64,000 nucleotides of DNA, taken from Podarcis raffonei. Lineage: Eukaryota > Chordata > Lepidosauria > Squamata > Lacertidae. The translations under genes were made by a program, and so were the position numbers. Shown in pieces: positions 1 through 9,455 of the stretch (the first letter of the stretch is position 1; each line of letters begins with the position of its first letter). The notes beneath the pieces were generated by a model. The model searched no databases. It saw only the letters and a program-made list of their open reading frames with translations, and had not been told where the DNA came from. Where the stretch lies: the NCBI RefSeq assembly GCF_027172205.1, contig NC_070614.1, forward strand, positions 4,307,001-4,371,000, written 5' to 3'.

Positions 1-483
1 AGAGCTTTTGTGGGAGCTGAAAATGTGGCATTGCAGAGCACTGAAAGCTCATTAGTATTGCAAGGGTCAGGTGGGGTCAGCAAAACCCATCTTGCTGCAA
101 ATGTGGTACTGTCTACAACATGCTTGGTTTTATACTCCAGGGTACCAGTCCAATCAGCAGATTTGTAACTGAACATCGTAACAGATTATTACGATGAAGC
201 CACACAACTCCAGGCATCTCTTCTCCAAAGAAAACTCACCATGTGAAGGTTGTGCAGAATTTCTTGCCGCTTTGGAAAAGGTAGAAACAAAACAATAAGA
301 GGTTTTTTAAAAAAATTAAAAACTCATGCCATATATTGCAATGGGGGAAAGCAAACATTACCATTAGTTTTTCCCATAAATGCTACATAATGTAAGGGAT
401 GCAATCCTTAATTTTTTTGAGGAGGGACGGGGGCAATCCTCAGCTATTCATGCAAGTTTAGTAGCCCACTACCCATATGTTCA
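1..483. other. Non-coding stretch, no gene seen
   Basis: No protein-like frame, RNA gene or recognisable repeat is seen. A short A-rich run lies near 305-325. The last 14 bases are the left target duplication of the SINE that follows. Confidence 0.5.
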
Positions 484-839
484 GGGACCCGGGTGGCACT
501 GTGGTCTAAACCACAGAGCCTAGGGCTTGCCAATCGGAAGGTCGGTGGTTCGAATCCCCGCGACGGAGTGAGCTCCCGTTGTTCAGTCCCTGCTCCTGCC
601 CACCTAGCAGTTCAAAAGCACATCAAAGTGCAAGTAGATAAATAGGTACCGCTCCGGTGGGAAGGTAAACGCCGTTTCTATGTGCTGCTCTGCTTCGCCA
701 GAAGTGGCTTAGTCATGCTGGCCACATGACCCGGAAGCTGTCTGCGGACAAATGCCGGCTCCCTCGGCCTATAGAGCAGGATGAGTGTGCAACCCGAGTC
801 GTCCGCAACTGGACCTAATGGTCAGGGGTACCTTTACCT
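484..839 (+). mobile_element. Sauria-type tRNA SINE, copy 1
   Basis: The head is tRNA-like, with GGTTCGAATCC as the B box of an RNA polymerase III promoter. The middle contains the family block AGTAGATAAATAGGTACCG. The 3' end ends in GGTCAGGGGTACCTTTACC, the tail type that this SINE family shares with BovB LINEs. The element is near full length and flanked by a perfect 14-bp duplication, TACCCATATGTTCA, at 470-483 and 840-853, so both ends are defined and the insertion is an RT-primed event. It is non-coding; open frames across copies of this SINE have no meaning. Family known from squamates; assignment by eye. Confidence 0.9.
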
Positions 840-853
840 TACCCATATGTTCA

Positions 854-1868
854 AATATAAATGCCAATTCTTGACATCCTGTCCCACACTTTCAAAATCT
901 CATCACACTCTGCATAACCAACAGACTGAAGCCAAGACAGAGCTGTGCAGTTAGAGGCAAACTCCCTTCTCCATGGCTGGGATCCTTAGGGATAGGTTTA
1001 GCCCTCACCTGATTAGGTCTATGATGCACCTTCCTTGGTCCTCCCATATAAGAGAAGAGCTGCCTGTTTACTCCTGTGGAGAAAAGTTAAAAGATGTGCT
1101 TCAGGGTGTGTTTGTGGGGAAGGGAAAACTAAATGGTTCTTTGCCCTGCTGATCCAGGCCACGTGGGCAGGATTGTACAGCAAGGCACACCCTCCACCTC
1201 CGAGGGCCTTGCAGAACACAAGCCCTCTCACCGCACATGAATACACATCAGCCATCTAGCATTTTTCCAGCATCCAAACCCCACCGCCATGAAAAGCAAA
1301 TCACAGAACTCTGCACAATACTTAGCTCATTAATCTAATCTTCTGCCCTCCCTTCCCATCAAGGGCACAATGAGAGGGGAACGCAGCTAAAGAGGCTCCA
1401 TGTTTTCTCTGAATACTATCCTGTGATTTCGAATACTTTGTGCTAAATCTTGCTTACCATAATTGCATGAATAGCTACAATGAAATCAAGAGGCATAGTT
1501 GCATTGTGGTTTCATGTGGGTCAAACCCCTTTGAGAATAGCATTATTTGCTCTGTTTTAACAGTTCCTGGGCAACAGTGCAGAGGCTGAGGAGGCATGAG
1601 AAAATCACAGCAAATAAGAAAAATGTACTCAACCATACAATATTGCACAACAGAGATATAGTTTCAAGAAATGGGATGCTTTATTGCCTTCCTTATTTTA
1701 ACACATTCACTTGTGCCTAGAAGTTGCGGGGTGTATCCATAAAATTTAAAGCAAAATAGGAAGCCTTGCCCCACAATGTGGCAGAAAGTAGGGTAAAAAA
1801 GATTTCCAAACAAATTTCCTTCTGATTCCTCTGCTAGCATTGTTGAACTGTACCATGGTATTTTTTAA
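854..1868. other. Non-coding stretch, no gene seen
   Basis: Two overlapping antiparallel frames of 74-78 codons occur near 1019-1259, but neither resembles a known protein and neither has splice or codon-use support. Nothing else is recognised. Confidence 0.45.
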
Positions 1869-2183
1869 GGGACGCGGGTGGTACTGTGGTCTAAACTACA
1901 GAGCCAAGGGCTTGCCGATCGGAAGGTCGGTGGTTCGAATCCCCGCAACGGAGTGAGCTCCCTGCACGGTCCCTGCTCCTCCCAACCTAGCAGTTTGAAA
2001 GCAGCGGGAAGGTAAACGGCGTTTCTGTGTGCTGCTCTGGTTCGCCAGAAGCGGCTTAGTCATCCTGGCCACATGACCTGGAAGCTGTCTGTGGACAAAC
2101 GCCGGCTCCCTCGGCCAGTAAAGCGAGATGAGCGCGCAACCCCAGAGTCGTCCGTGACTGGACCTAACGGTCAGGGGTACCTT
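1869..2183 (+). mobile_element. Sauria-type tRNA SINE, copy 2
   Basis: It has the same architecture as copy 1: GGGACGCGGGTGG start, B box GGTTCGAATCC, and tail GGTCAGGGGTACCTTTACC. It lacks the AGTAGATAAATAGG block, having an internal deletion between the CAGTTTGAAAGCA and CGGGAAGGTAAACGG blocks. The flanking duplication begins TACCATGGTATTTT (about 1851-1868 and 2184-2199), so this deleted form inserted as a unit or lost the block later. Confidence 0.9.
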
Positions 2184-2199
2184 TACCATGGTATTTTAT

Positions 2200-2575
2200 T
2201 CTTACATTCACCCTAAAATGAGTGGTGAGAGGTTCCAGGAAGTTCCGGCATGATCACTGGAGGCTAATGGGGGTTTCTGCAGTACAAGGTGTTGCTTAGT
2301 CCTGTATTTTCACAGAAGGCAGAGTCAGGCCCCTGTCTCTTTCAGATCCCGTTCCAACCTTGCCAGTCTATGGTTCTCTTTCACACTATAGGCACCACCT
2401 CTAGCCAGGGGAGGGGAGAAGCAAGACATGCTCCCTTCCAGAGGGATCTCCAGCCATTAGCTCTTTTGGGGCATCTTTTTAGCTATGCAAAGGCCCGTCC
2501 TCCCAGCCAAGAGCCATCTCTTGGACTCAACTTGTCCAATTAGTCAGATCCCTTTATCAGTCTCTTTTTCTACAG
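2200..2575. other. Non-coding stretch, no gene seen
   Basis: One open frame of 84 codons starts near 2289 but shows no recognisable domain. Nothing else is identified. Confidence 0.4.
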
Positions 2576-2579
2576 CTGT

Positions 2580-2622
2580 GAAATCATAGGGCTGGAGGGG
2601 ACCCCAAGAGTCATTTAGTCAT
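2580..2622 (-). mobile_element. CR1-type 3' tail fragment
   Basis: About 40 bases read AATCATAGGGCTGGAGGGGA followed by CCCCAAGAGTCATTTAGTC. This is the reverse complement of the standard CR1 3' end, in which GACTAGATGACCC..TCCAACTCTATGATT is typical. It could equally be the tail of a SINE using a CR1-type end. Confidence 0.55.
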
Positions 2623-2717
2623 AACTACGATATGATGGCTACCTAGGTGTGTAATAAGAAAAAACCTATCCGAAATAGTTGCAGGTGCCTGCCTGTACCT
2701 TGGTAAAATTATAACTA

Positions 2718-2985
2718 CAGTGATACCTCTGGATGTGAACGGGATCTGTTCCGGAGCCCCATTCGCATCCTGAGTAGAACGTAACACGCAACTGAGCGTC
2801 TGCGCATCTGCACGTGCATGGGTCGCGTTTTGCCGCTTCCGCGCATGCGTGTGATGTCATTTTGAGCGTCTGCGCATGCGCAAGCGGCAAAACCCGGAAG
2901 TAACGCATTCTGTTACTTCCGGGTCGCTGCAGAGCGTAACCTGAAAACGCTCAACCTGAAGCATATTTAACCCGAGGTATGACTG
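2718..2985. mobile_element. Tigger-like MITE 1
   Basis: It begins CAGTGATACCTC and ends GAGGTATGACTG, so the termini are inverted repeats, and it is flanked by TA on both sides as for Tc1/mariner-superfamily elements. No transposase is present, so it is non-autonomous. The interior is CpG-rich and holds a 13-bp perfect inverted repeat, ACCCGGAAGTAAC, at 2892-2904 and 2912-2924. Tigger membership is inferred from the ACCTCGG-type terminus and the TA target. Confidence 0.85.
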
Positions 2986-2989
2986 TATT

Positions 2990-4960
2990 AAAAACTAGCT
3001 CAGATTCTTGTGCTGCATTTTTTTTTTTTTTTAAGTCTCCCCCTCCTCCTTCCAACTTGTTATTTGGAGGGTATTTCTTTGCAAAGTCTTTGCCCCTCTT
3101 CTGTGCAACTAGATGACAAAAAGAGAAGAAGCTAAAATAAGGAATGACACGTTGACCCTCCCACTCCAGAACTTTAAGGCAGAAGGGGGATTTTATTTCT
3201 TCCTAGAGGGTCCAACCCATTTTCATTGATCCATACAAGTTAATGGGCACATGTGTTGACATTTCTCTCCTGGGGGTGGAAACAGAATCCAGTGCACTGG
3301 GATTCCATAATGGACTCTCCCAGTCCACACTGCCTGGGACAAATGTACGAATTGGATCAATGGAACCCACACAAGTCCAGATTCCTTGAACTGTGCCAGC
3401 ATTTACCTCAGAGGTGCCACTCTTCTGAGTTTACAAAGGTACATCCAGATGCATGGGCGAGTGGCAAGCTAATGTGGCTTCTACACCACATGCATTGAAA
3501 GGAACATAGCAATGGCCCATGTTGATGGGACTTGATGACACACCATCACTCTCAGGGAGATTTGATGGGGGGGGGATATGGCTGACCCCCGCCCCAAACG
3601 TCATAATGTACAGCCACCTCATAAAGTGGTACGAGTTGTAAATACTGCTTTTAAAAAATAAAATCTCCCCTGTCCAATTCCATCCTGTTTTTCCATGAAC
3701 TGTGCAGTGCAGGCAGTCTATTCAGCAGGCCTTGTAGTTGTCCTAATAACCTGTGAACCTTCCTGAATATGGAGGGTAATCCATTAAATGTAGTTCAAGA
3801 AGGCCTCTTTTCTTGATTTCATCCCTTGAACCGTTTCCATGGAATACTCTCCATATTCAGAAAATTTTACAGGTTGCCAAACTGTCAGCTAATGCTGTAA
3901 TGAATGGTTCTAATTACATTCAAGTAGCAGAGAGCATTGCCATTTTAATCAAATCTGATCCTAGCGAGCTATTTGGCAGAAGCACAAGAGAGAGCCCAAA
4001 GAAAGCACAGCCAAACTGTGAGTAACCTTTTTATTCTAAATTCTGCCTGTCAACAGACTGAATACTCAACTGCTTCGAGAAGGCTTGGTTTTGTTTTTGA
4101 AGTAGATTCTGTGGCTTCACCATAAATTACCCTAAACTGCTCAAAAAAACTCAAATATTAAAGATTAACTGGCTAGGCCATTGCATCACAGAATCAGTCA
4201 GAACACTAATCCATCTTGTGTTGTGTCTTTCCTTAAGGTAGCTTGCCAAAATTTGTTGGGCTTGTGTACGGGGCAGGTCTGCTTTGCCCCATCAAGCCCA
4301 ATGGAGCCCACCAGCTGTCCGTTGCAGCCAGTTACGGGTTTCTTAAATTGTATGCCTTTGCTGTCAGTGGCTATAAAAAGATAGCATAAATCAATCTTCT
4401 CACAAAAGGTAATTCTGGTGCATCATTTCCGCAGGCAGACAACAGTAGCAACATTCTTGTGGGTGGCCAGCTAATTGCTTCTGAAAGCTTCCAAGAATGA
4501 GGAGCATGTTGACAATGACTGCTTTTTGTTCTCTGTTGTATTCTGTTCTCAGTATACGCAAATACTTAGATGGGGTGGTATCCAATGAAGTAGTTCTGGC
4601 TGTGTGGCAGAACCTCTGCTCCTTCTCTTCTCCTCATAAGCCCCCTAAATATGTTGTGGGTTTCTCCTCACACCAGAGCAGAACTGGGGAGGGCATGGGG
4701 GCCAAATGAGGAGAGGAAAGGATAGGAGAGGGCAATTGTTTTGGGAAAATTTCTGTTGAATCCTGTTAACTTTGAGTTTTGAGACATTAGCAGTACCTAG
4801 TCCTTAACAGCACCCCGTAGTTCAGGGGAAAGGGGGCAGGGCAAAGTTGGAAGAGGGCAGTAAGAATATGACGGGAAGTCACCATAAAGCTCTCTTTGAT
4901 AAATACAGGTGCACTCAGTGGTGCAGAGTGACTTCCATCAGCTTCAGCTGGTGGTCCAGT
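2990..4960. other. Non-coding stretch, no gene seen
   Basis: A T-run lies at about 3020-3032. Frames of 60-81 codons occur on both strands but none resembles a protein family. No RNA gene or clear repeat was recognised. Confidence 0.4.
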
Positions 4961-4964
4961 GGCA

Positions 4965-5492
4965 CCCCATCTGAACAGGGATGTCCTAATATCTGTGGCC
5001 TGTGCTCTGGTAACCTCTAGGTTAGATAACTACAATAGGTTATGTGTGGGGCTGCCTCTGAAGGCAGTTTGGAAACATCAACAGCTGAGTTGCTCAGTTG
5101 GCCAAGACAAGTTGGGCATATAGCGCCGATCCTGGCCACATGGCACTGGCTGCCAATTAGTTTTAGGACCCAATTCAAAGTACTGGTCTAACCTATAAAG
5201 CCTTACACGACTGAGGACCTTAATACAGTGGTACCTCGGGTTACATATGCTTCAGGTTACATACGCTTCAGGTTACACACTCCACTAACCCAGAAATAGT
5301 GCTTCAGGTTAAGAACTTTGCTTCAGGATAAGAACAGAAATCGGGCTGCGGTGGCGCGGTGGCAGCAGGAGGCCCCATTAGCTAAAGTGATGCTTCAGGT
5401 TAAGAACAGTTTCAGGTTAAGAACAGACCTCTGGAACGACTTAAGTACTTAACCTGAGGTACCACTGTACCTTAAGGACCACCTCTCCCCAT
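4965..5492 (+). mobile_element. L2-like LINE coding fragment, split by a MITE
   Basis: Translation of about 5100-5222 gives debris of the reverse-transcriptase C-terminal region: the block around 'ATWHWLPISF' corresponds to the 'LHWLPV' block of L2/CR1-group LINEs. If the MITE at 5226-5467 and one TA are removed, the reading continues as 'YLKDHLSPYN', the expected next block. The copy is decayed and has internal stops. The right end is cut by a SINE that starts at about 5493. Clade assignment within the L2/CR1 group is inference. Confidence 0.65.
5226..5467. mobile_element. Tigger-like MITE 2
   Basis: Termini CAGTGGTACCTCGGGTTA and CTTAACCTGAGGTACCACTG form nearly perfect inverted repeats; TA flanks both sides. 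The 242-bp interior has several GCTTCAGGTTA repeats on the left side. It has inserted into an L2-like LINE. It carries no open frame of its own. Confidence 0.92.
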
Positions 5493-5638
5493 ACAATCCC
5501 ATAGCTCAGTGCATGAGACTTCTAATCTCAGGGTCCTAGTTCTGAGCCCCAGGTTGGGCAAAAGATTCCTGCCTTGCCCCAGGGGGTTGGACTAGATGAC
5601 CCTCGTGCTCCCTTCCATCTCTACAATTCCATGATCCT
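5493..5638 (+). mobile_element. tRNA-Lys-like SINE with CR1-type tail
   Basis: The first ~75 bases follow a tRNA-Lys sequence closely: TAGCTCAGTGCATGAGACTT, then TCTAATCTCAGGGTC, then GAGCCCCAGGTTGGGC. The anticodon-loop bases are altered and the D-arm is shortened, so this is a SINE head and not a tRNA gene. The 3' half, AGGGGGTTGGACTAGATGA to CTACAATTCCATGAT, is a CR1-type end. tRNA-Lys heads joined to CR1-type tails are known in reptile SINEs. No clear target duplication was found. Confidence 0.8.
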
Positions 5639-6246
5639 GCGCTTGTCCTCCAAGCCCCTACTCTGTGTCCCCCTCCCCGCATGCACCCCCCAGGCAGCTG
5701 CCACACACGCTGCTCCGCTAGAGTCCCCAAGACAGCCTCCTTACAACAACTCCTGCAGCCAAACTGATGCCAAACACACTGCTCTGCTTTCCTTTGGACC
5801 ACATCAACAAGGCCAAGTCTTGTCAACTGGGCAGCCCAGGACCTCCATTCATTCTGCCCAGGCTTGTACTCTGGAAAGGTCCCTTCGGTGTTGCTGATGC
5901 GGCAAAAGCAATGTGGGAGGCAGGAGTTACAAGTTACCGGCCTCTGCATCCACATCAGGCCCTGTGATTCCCCAGCGGTTTGGCTTCACCCCTCGAGACA
6001 GACGGATGCCAACAAGGGGGGGGGAGAGTGTCGACAGCGATACTGTCACTGTCAGTCAAAGTAGGACTATTTTCTAGTATTTGAATTCAGTTTGTTCCAA
6101 TTTAGAGCTAAAAAAACGAGTTTTCCCTGGGAAAGGAGAAGGGCAAGGAGAACACCACTTGCACCCGTGCTTTCTGAGCAAGCGGAAGTGTGGATGAGCC
6201 CATAGTAAACTGCCTTATAGCAGGCCATCCAATGTATCCACACCAG
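5639..6246. other. Non-coding stretch, no gene seen
   Basis: Overlapping frames of 105-139 codons on both strands near 5536-5967 run partly across the SINE and have no recognisable domain. They are best read as chance frames in moderately GC-rich DNA. Confidence 0.45.
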
Positions 6247-6380
6247 TGCTATTTTTCTAGAAAAAGAGGTGCTGGAACACATCATCAACGCCTCCCTTGT
6301 TCTCTTATAAGGACAATGGAGCCCAGCTAAAAGGTGCCAGAACTGAGTTCTGGAAAGTTCCACCTGAAAAAAGCCCTGAC
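6247..6380. mobile_element. Probable hAT-like MITE
   Basis: It begins CAGTGCTATTTTTCTAG and ends CACCTGAAAAAAGCCCTG, approximate inverted repeats of each other. The interior has AAAGAGGTGCTGGAAC and its reverse-like partner GGTGCCAGAACTGAGTTC. I see no clean 8-bp target duplication, so the superfamily is uncertain. Confidence 0.5.
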
Positions 6381-6736
6381 CCATTCAGTCCTGTACTATC
6401 TACTTCTACTCTGACTCTTTGGGGACTCAGCCAGAGGTCTTTTCTAGCCCTTCTACATCTTCTTGAACCTTTAAAAAAAAATGAGATGGCTAGGTTTGAA
6501 CCTGAAACCTTTGCAAACAAACACATGTTCTTATTCACTGAGCTACACTTACAACAGATGTGTATTCAAGCATGAGAAGAAAGAAGCAGGACAGTGGGTG
6601 CTAATCTTATTCACTCACTCACCACAGTGAGTTAAGTTTGTACATGTAGTCTTCACAAACTGCTGCAATTCTGTCCCCTCTCCTGTGCATCCCCATGCCA
6701 GTAATTGCCAGTATATGCATAAATGGAAAAGGTTTG

Positions 6737-7061
6737 TGTTATGTACTGAGTTGAATAGGATCCAAAATACAGCAGTCTGATTGGTCCTAGAACAATAGGA
6801 TTCAGAATTCAGCAGTCTGATTGGTCCTAGAACAATGCAGCAGTATGATTGGTCTGCAGGAGCCACCCAATCCGGCTCCAGATTCAAGTGAATCCACAAC
6901 CTGATTGGCCTACAGGAGAATTCCAGAATTAGCCAATCACGTGCAGCCCATTGTGTAAATAATGTATATAAAGCAGATACTTGAGGGGACATTCATTCCT
7001 CCTCACCACTATGAGCTGAATAAAGAGCATGAAATCCACTGTAGACTCAGATTATATTTCA
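6737..7061 (+). mobile_element. Solo LTR of an LTR retroelement (fossil)
   Basis: The 325-bp unit starts TGTTATGTAC and ends TATATTTCA, giving the TG...CA termini of an LTR. It is flanked by a 5-bp duplication, GTTTG, at 6732-6736 and 7062-7066. Inside are repeated inverted CCAAT motifs in CTGATTGGTC (two near-identical ~26-bp units around 6773-6837, plus further ATTGG sites), a TATA-like TATATAAAG at about 6964-6972, and an AATAAAGA polyadenylation-like signal near 7019. No internal coding region or second LTR adjoins it, so this is a solo LTR left by recombination. The 5-bp duplication leaves ERV or Gypsy-type origin open. Age cannot be given from a single LTR. Confidence 0.82.
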
Positions 7062-7066
7062 GTTTG

Positions 7067-7705
7067 TGTGCCCCAAAATACAACTGGGAGAGCTGTCACC
7101 TTTGAGATGCCGTAGCATCGTGGCTGAACCGATGTTTTGTTTTGGAATAAGACACTTTCAAGTGTCATGTGCCAGTCCCAGCACATGTGCGTAGTTCCAC
7201 CTCAATTATAGCAAAATCTGCAGGGGGGGTGTTCTGTAATGATTTTTAAGAGGGGGGTAATATCTAACTGTTTGTTCGCCAAAGTGTTGAGAGTCTTCTG
7301 AAACTGAAGATTTTGGGGCAGCAATTTATGAGAGGTCAAATTGAAGCATATATCAGGAAGCTACCACTGCACTTGCAAAATAAATAATCACATATTTATT
7401 TACTGAATAACCAACAACAAATTTTTGACAGCATGCTGGCATCCATCTGTGAAAAGCTTTCCCTAGAAATGCAGGTTACCGTTATTAGATACATCGGAAA
7501 ATATTTAATTCTATGGAATGTTTTTATGCAAATAACATATTAACGTGCGTAAAGATCGACTGTATTGTACCATATTAGGTACAGCTGACAAATATCTAAT
7601 TTTAAGGCAGCTGTTCGGTAAAATAAGGATGAGTTGCATATGTGAAATGCAGGTTTGCCTAGGTGCAAGGGAGTGCGTGTGCTCTGAAATGCATTGTTTG
7701 CAAGC
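7067..7705. other. Non-coding stretch, no gene seen
   Basis: AT-rich sequence with no recognisable gene or repeat. Frames near 7511-7790 are short, antiparallel and unrelated to known proteins. Confidence 0.4.
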
Positions 7706-7713
7706 TGTTAGAG

Positions 7714-7851
7714 CAGCGGTTCTCAACCTCTGGGTCCCCAGATGTTGTTGGGCTACAACTCCCATCATCCCTGAGCTCTGGCCTTGCTAGCCAGGGGTGA
7801 TGGGAGTTGTAGCTCAACAACATCTGGGGACCCACAGGTTGAGAAAGGCTG
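7714..7851. mobile_element. hAT-type MITE, 138 bp
   Basis: The termini CAGCGGTTCTCAACCT and AGGTTGAGAAAGGCTG are inverted repeats of the hAT/Charlie type. The arms continue inward with GGGTCCCCAGATGTTGTTGG and ACAACTCCCATCATCCC matched by their complements, so the element is almost a single hairpin. An 8-bp target duplication with one mismatch flanks it (TGTTAGAG at 7706-7713, GGTTAGAG at 7852-7859), as expected for hAT. It has no coding capacity. Confidence 0.88.
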
Positions 7852-7859
7852 GGTTAGAG

Positions 7860-8993
7860 GCTTTTCAACACAAAATGCAAAGCAATACCCTTAACCAGAT
7901 GTGCTGTTTAACTTCTTTGCTACCATATTTGTAGGCGAGAGGGCAGGTCCTTCACATCAAGTCAACATGGTCCCTCCCAACCGCTCTCTATGATTGGGTG
8001 GAAAGGAGTAATGTGATCTCACAAGGTTCCAGTTTCTGGAGCCCCAATGACATTACTCTGTCTTCATGGGACAAAGGCTATGGAACATTAGCTTTTTTAT
8101 TACCGTGTTAACATGAATAGTCCCTAAGGAACAAGAATTGATTTATTAGCCAAAAAACATGGCTATGAAATAGTAGCAGAATTCAGAAAACCAAAGTTCT
8201 GCAGAAGGCCCACCTAAATAAAATCATCTTCAAGGCCTGCCGAAAACCAAGCAACTCTTTTTGGAGTATGCTCCAAATTCTGGACGTTGCAGCCTAAAAG
8301 TCCTATCCTAGGTAGCTACTTACCATATATCAAACCACATGGCTGTTGAGGTTATAATGAGAGGCAGATGTGTGAACACACATCCAGATTCCTGAAAGGC
8401 TGAATGACAGTAATGAAATTACACCAGAGTACAATTTGAAAGGTAGGATGCCACCTAGCTAAGGGCCTTTTGTATTCAGCGAATACTTGCCTCCAGCCAG
8501 TATTTTCAAATAATAGGCAGCCAGTGGGAAAACCTATCTGGACACAGGCTGCCTCAGCACAAGGTTTATACAGGCCTCAGACAGGAGAAGCAGCTGAAGA
8601 ATTATGGATGGCACGGGAAGGTTGCAGGTATCAAAATAAGAGAAAAGTCCATATGGCAAAACAGTGCAAGAGTTTGGTTCTTAAAGGTGGGTTGCAGGAT
8701 ATACCAGCAAAAGAGACGGTAACATATTTAGGGGTTGTAATGAAAAAAATTGGGAACAACGGAGCTTGATTAAATTGTCAACAGTGATGAAGAATGGAAT
8801 TAATTATCCAGAAGAATTAAATAAATGGAGTCAATTCACAGCGTATGTAAAAAGAGACGTGGGTTTTTCAGATATTGGTGTGAACAACTTCACAAATTAA
8901 TATTTTTAAAATGTTAATAGCATGAAATGTATGTGAGATTAACTTGTTCCATTCTAAAATGACATTTTTGTCCTCTTTTATTATTGTATATTA

Positions 8994-8995
<2 letters not shown>
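7860..8995. other. Non-coding stretch, possible LINE debris at right
   Basis: Nothing is recognised in 7860-8460. Between about 8690 and 8880 a broken frame ends 'PEELNKWSQFTAYVKR' and is followed by AT-rich sequence. It is faintly like an L1 ORF2 C-terminus, but too weak to call. Confidence 0.3.

Positions 8996-9025
<30 letters not shown>
8996..9025 (+). repeat. (GT)15 microsatellite
   Basis: An uninterrupted GT dinucleotide run of 30 bases, followed by an ACATATATCC transition. Confidence 0.97.
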
Positions 9026-9027
<2 letters not shown>

Positions 9028-9111
9028 ATATATCCATATACATTTGTTAATGAAGTGTGGGTCTTAATACAGAAAAACATATTATTTTATTTTTTATTAT
9101 AACCACATACC

Positions 9112-9455
9112 CTCCAACATTTCTCTGTTGAAAATAGAGACTTCCCATTCTATAATGATAATTTTACTATTTATACCCCACCCATCTGACAGGGTTGACC
9201 CAGCCACCCTGGGCAGCTTCCAACATATATTAAAACATAATAAAACATTAAACTTTAAAAAAACCCACTTCCCTATACAGGATTGCTTTCAGACGGCTCG
9301 AGGGTCAGATAACTCCATCCCCTCCAATATTTCTCCAATGAAAATAGGAACATCCTAAGGAAAAGTGGGACATTCCGGGATCAAATCATAAACCGGGACA
9401 GTTTCTCTAAATCAGGGACGTCCCTGGAAAATAAGGACACTAGGAGGGTCTGTAA
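9112..9455. repeat. Two partial copies of a CCCTCCAA...TTGGAGGG-type repeat around a LINE tail
   Basis: ACCCTCCAACATTTCTCTGT with GAAAATAGAGACTTCC at 9110-9146 is seen again in diverged form at 9320-9357 (CCCTCCAATATTTCTCC, GAAAATAGGAACATCC), where it continues through CCGGGACAGT and ends at about 9453 near AGGAGGGTCTG. A third fragment lies at 27489-27520. A minus-strand LINE tail sits between the first two. The class is unknown; complementary ends suggest a MITE-like unit. Confidence 0.45.
9150..9305 (-). mobile_element. L2/CR1-group LINE 3' tail
   Basis: Read on the minus strand, the piece contains GAAGCTGCCCAGGGTGGCTG, then CAGATGGGTGGGGTATAAATAG and an AT-rich end. It is the same tail type as at 17.84 and 62.76 kb. 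It retains the last coding block only in degraded form (around 'CFQTARG' in the opposite frame, not meaningful). Confidence 0.65.

Noticed and set aside
5496-5570. tRNA-Lys gene
   Set aside because: The tRNA-like part has a shortened D arm and changed anticodon loop, and it is joined to a CR1-type tail, so it is a SINE head.
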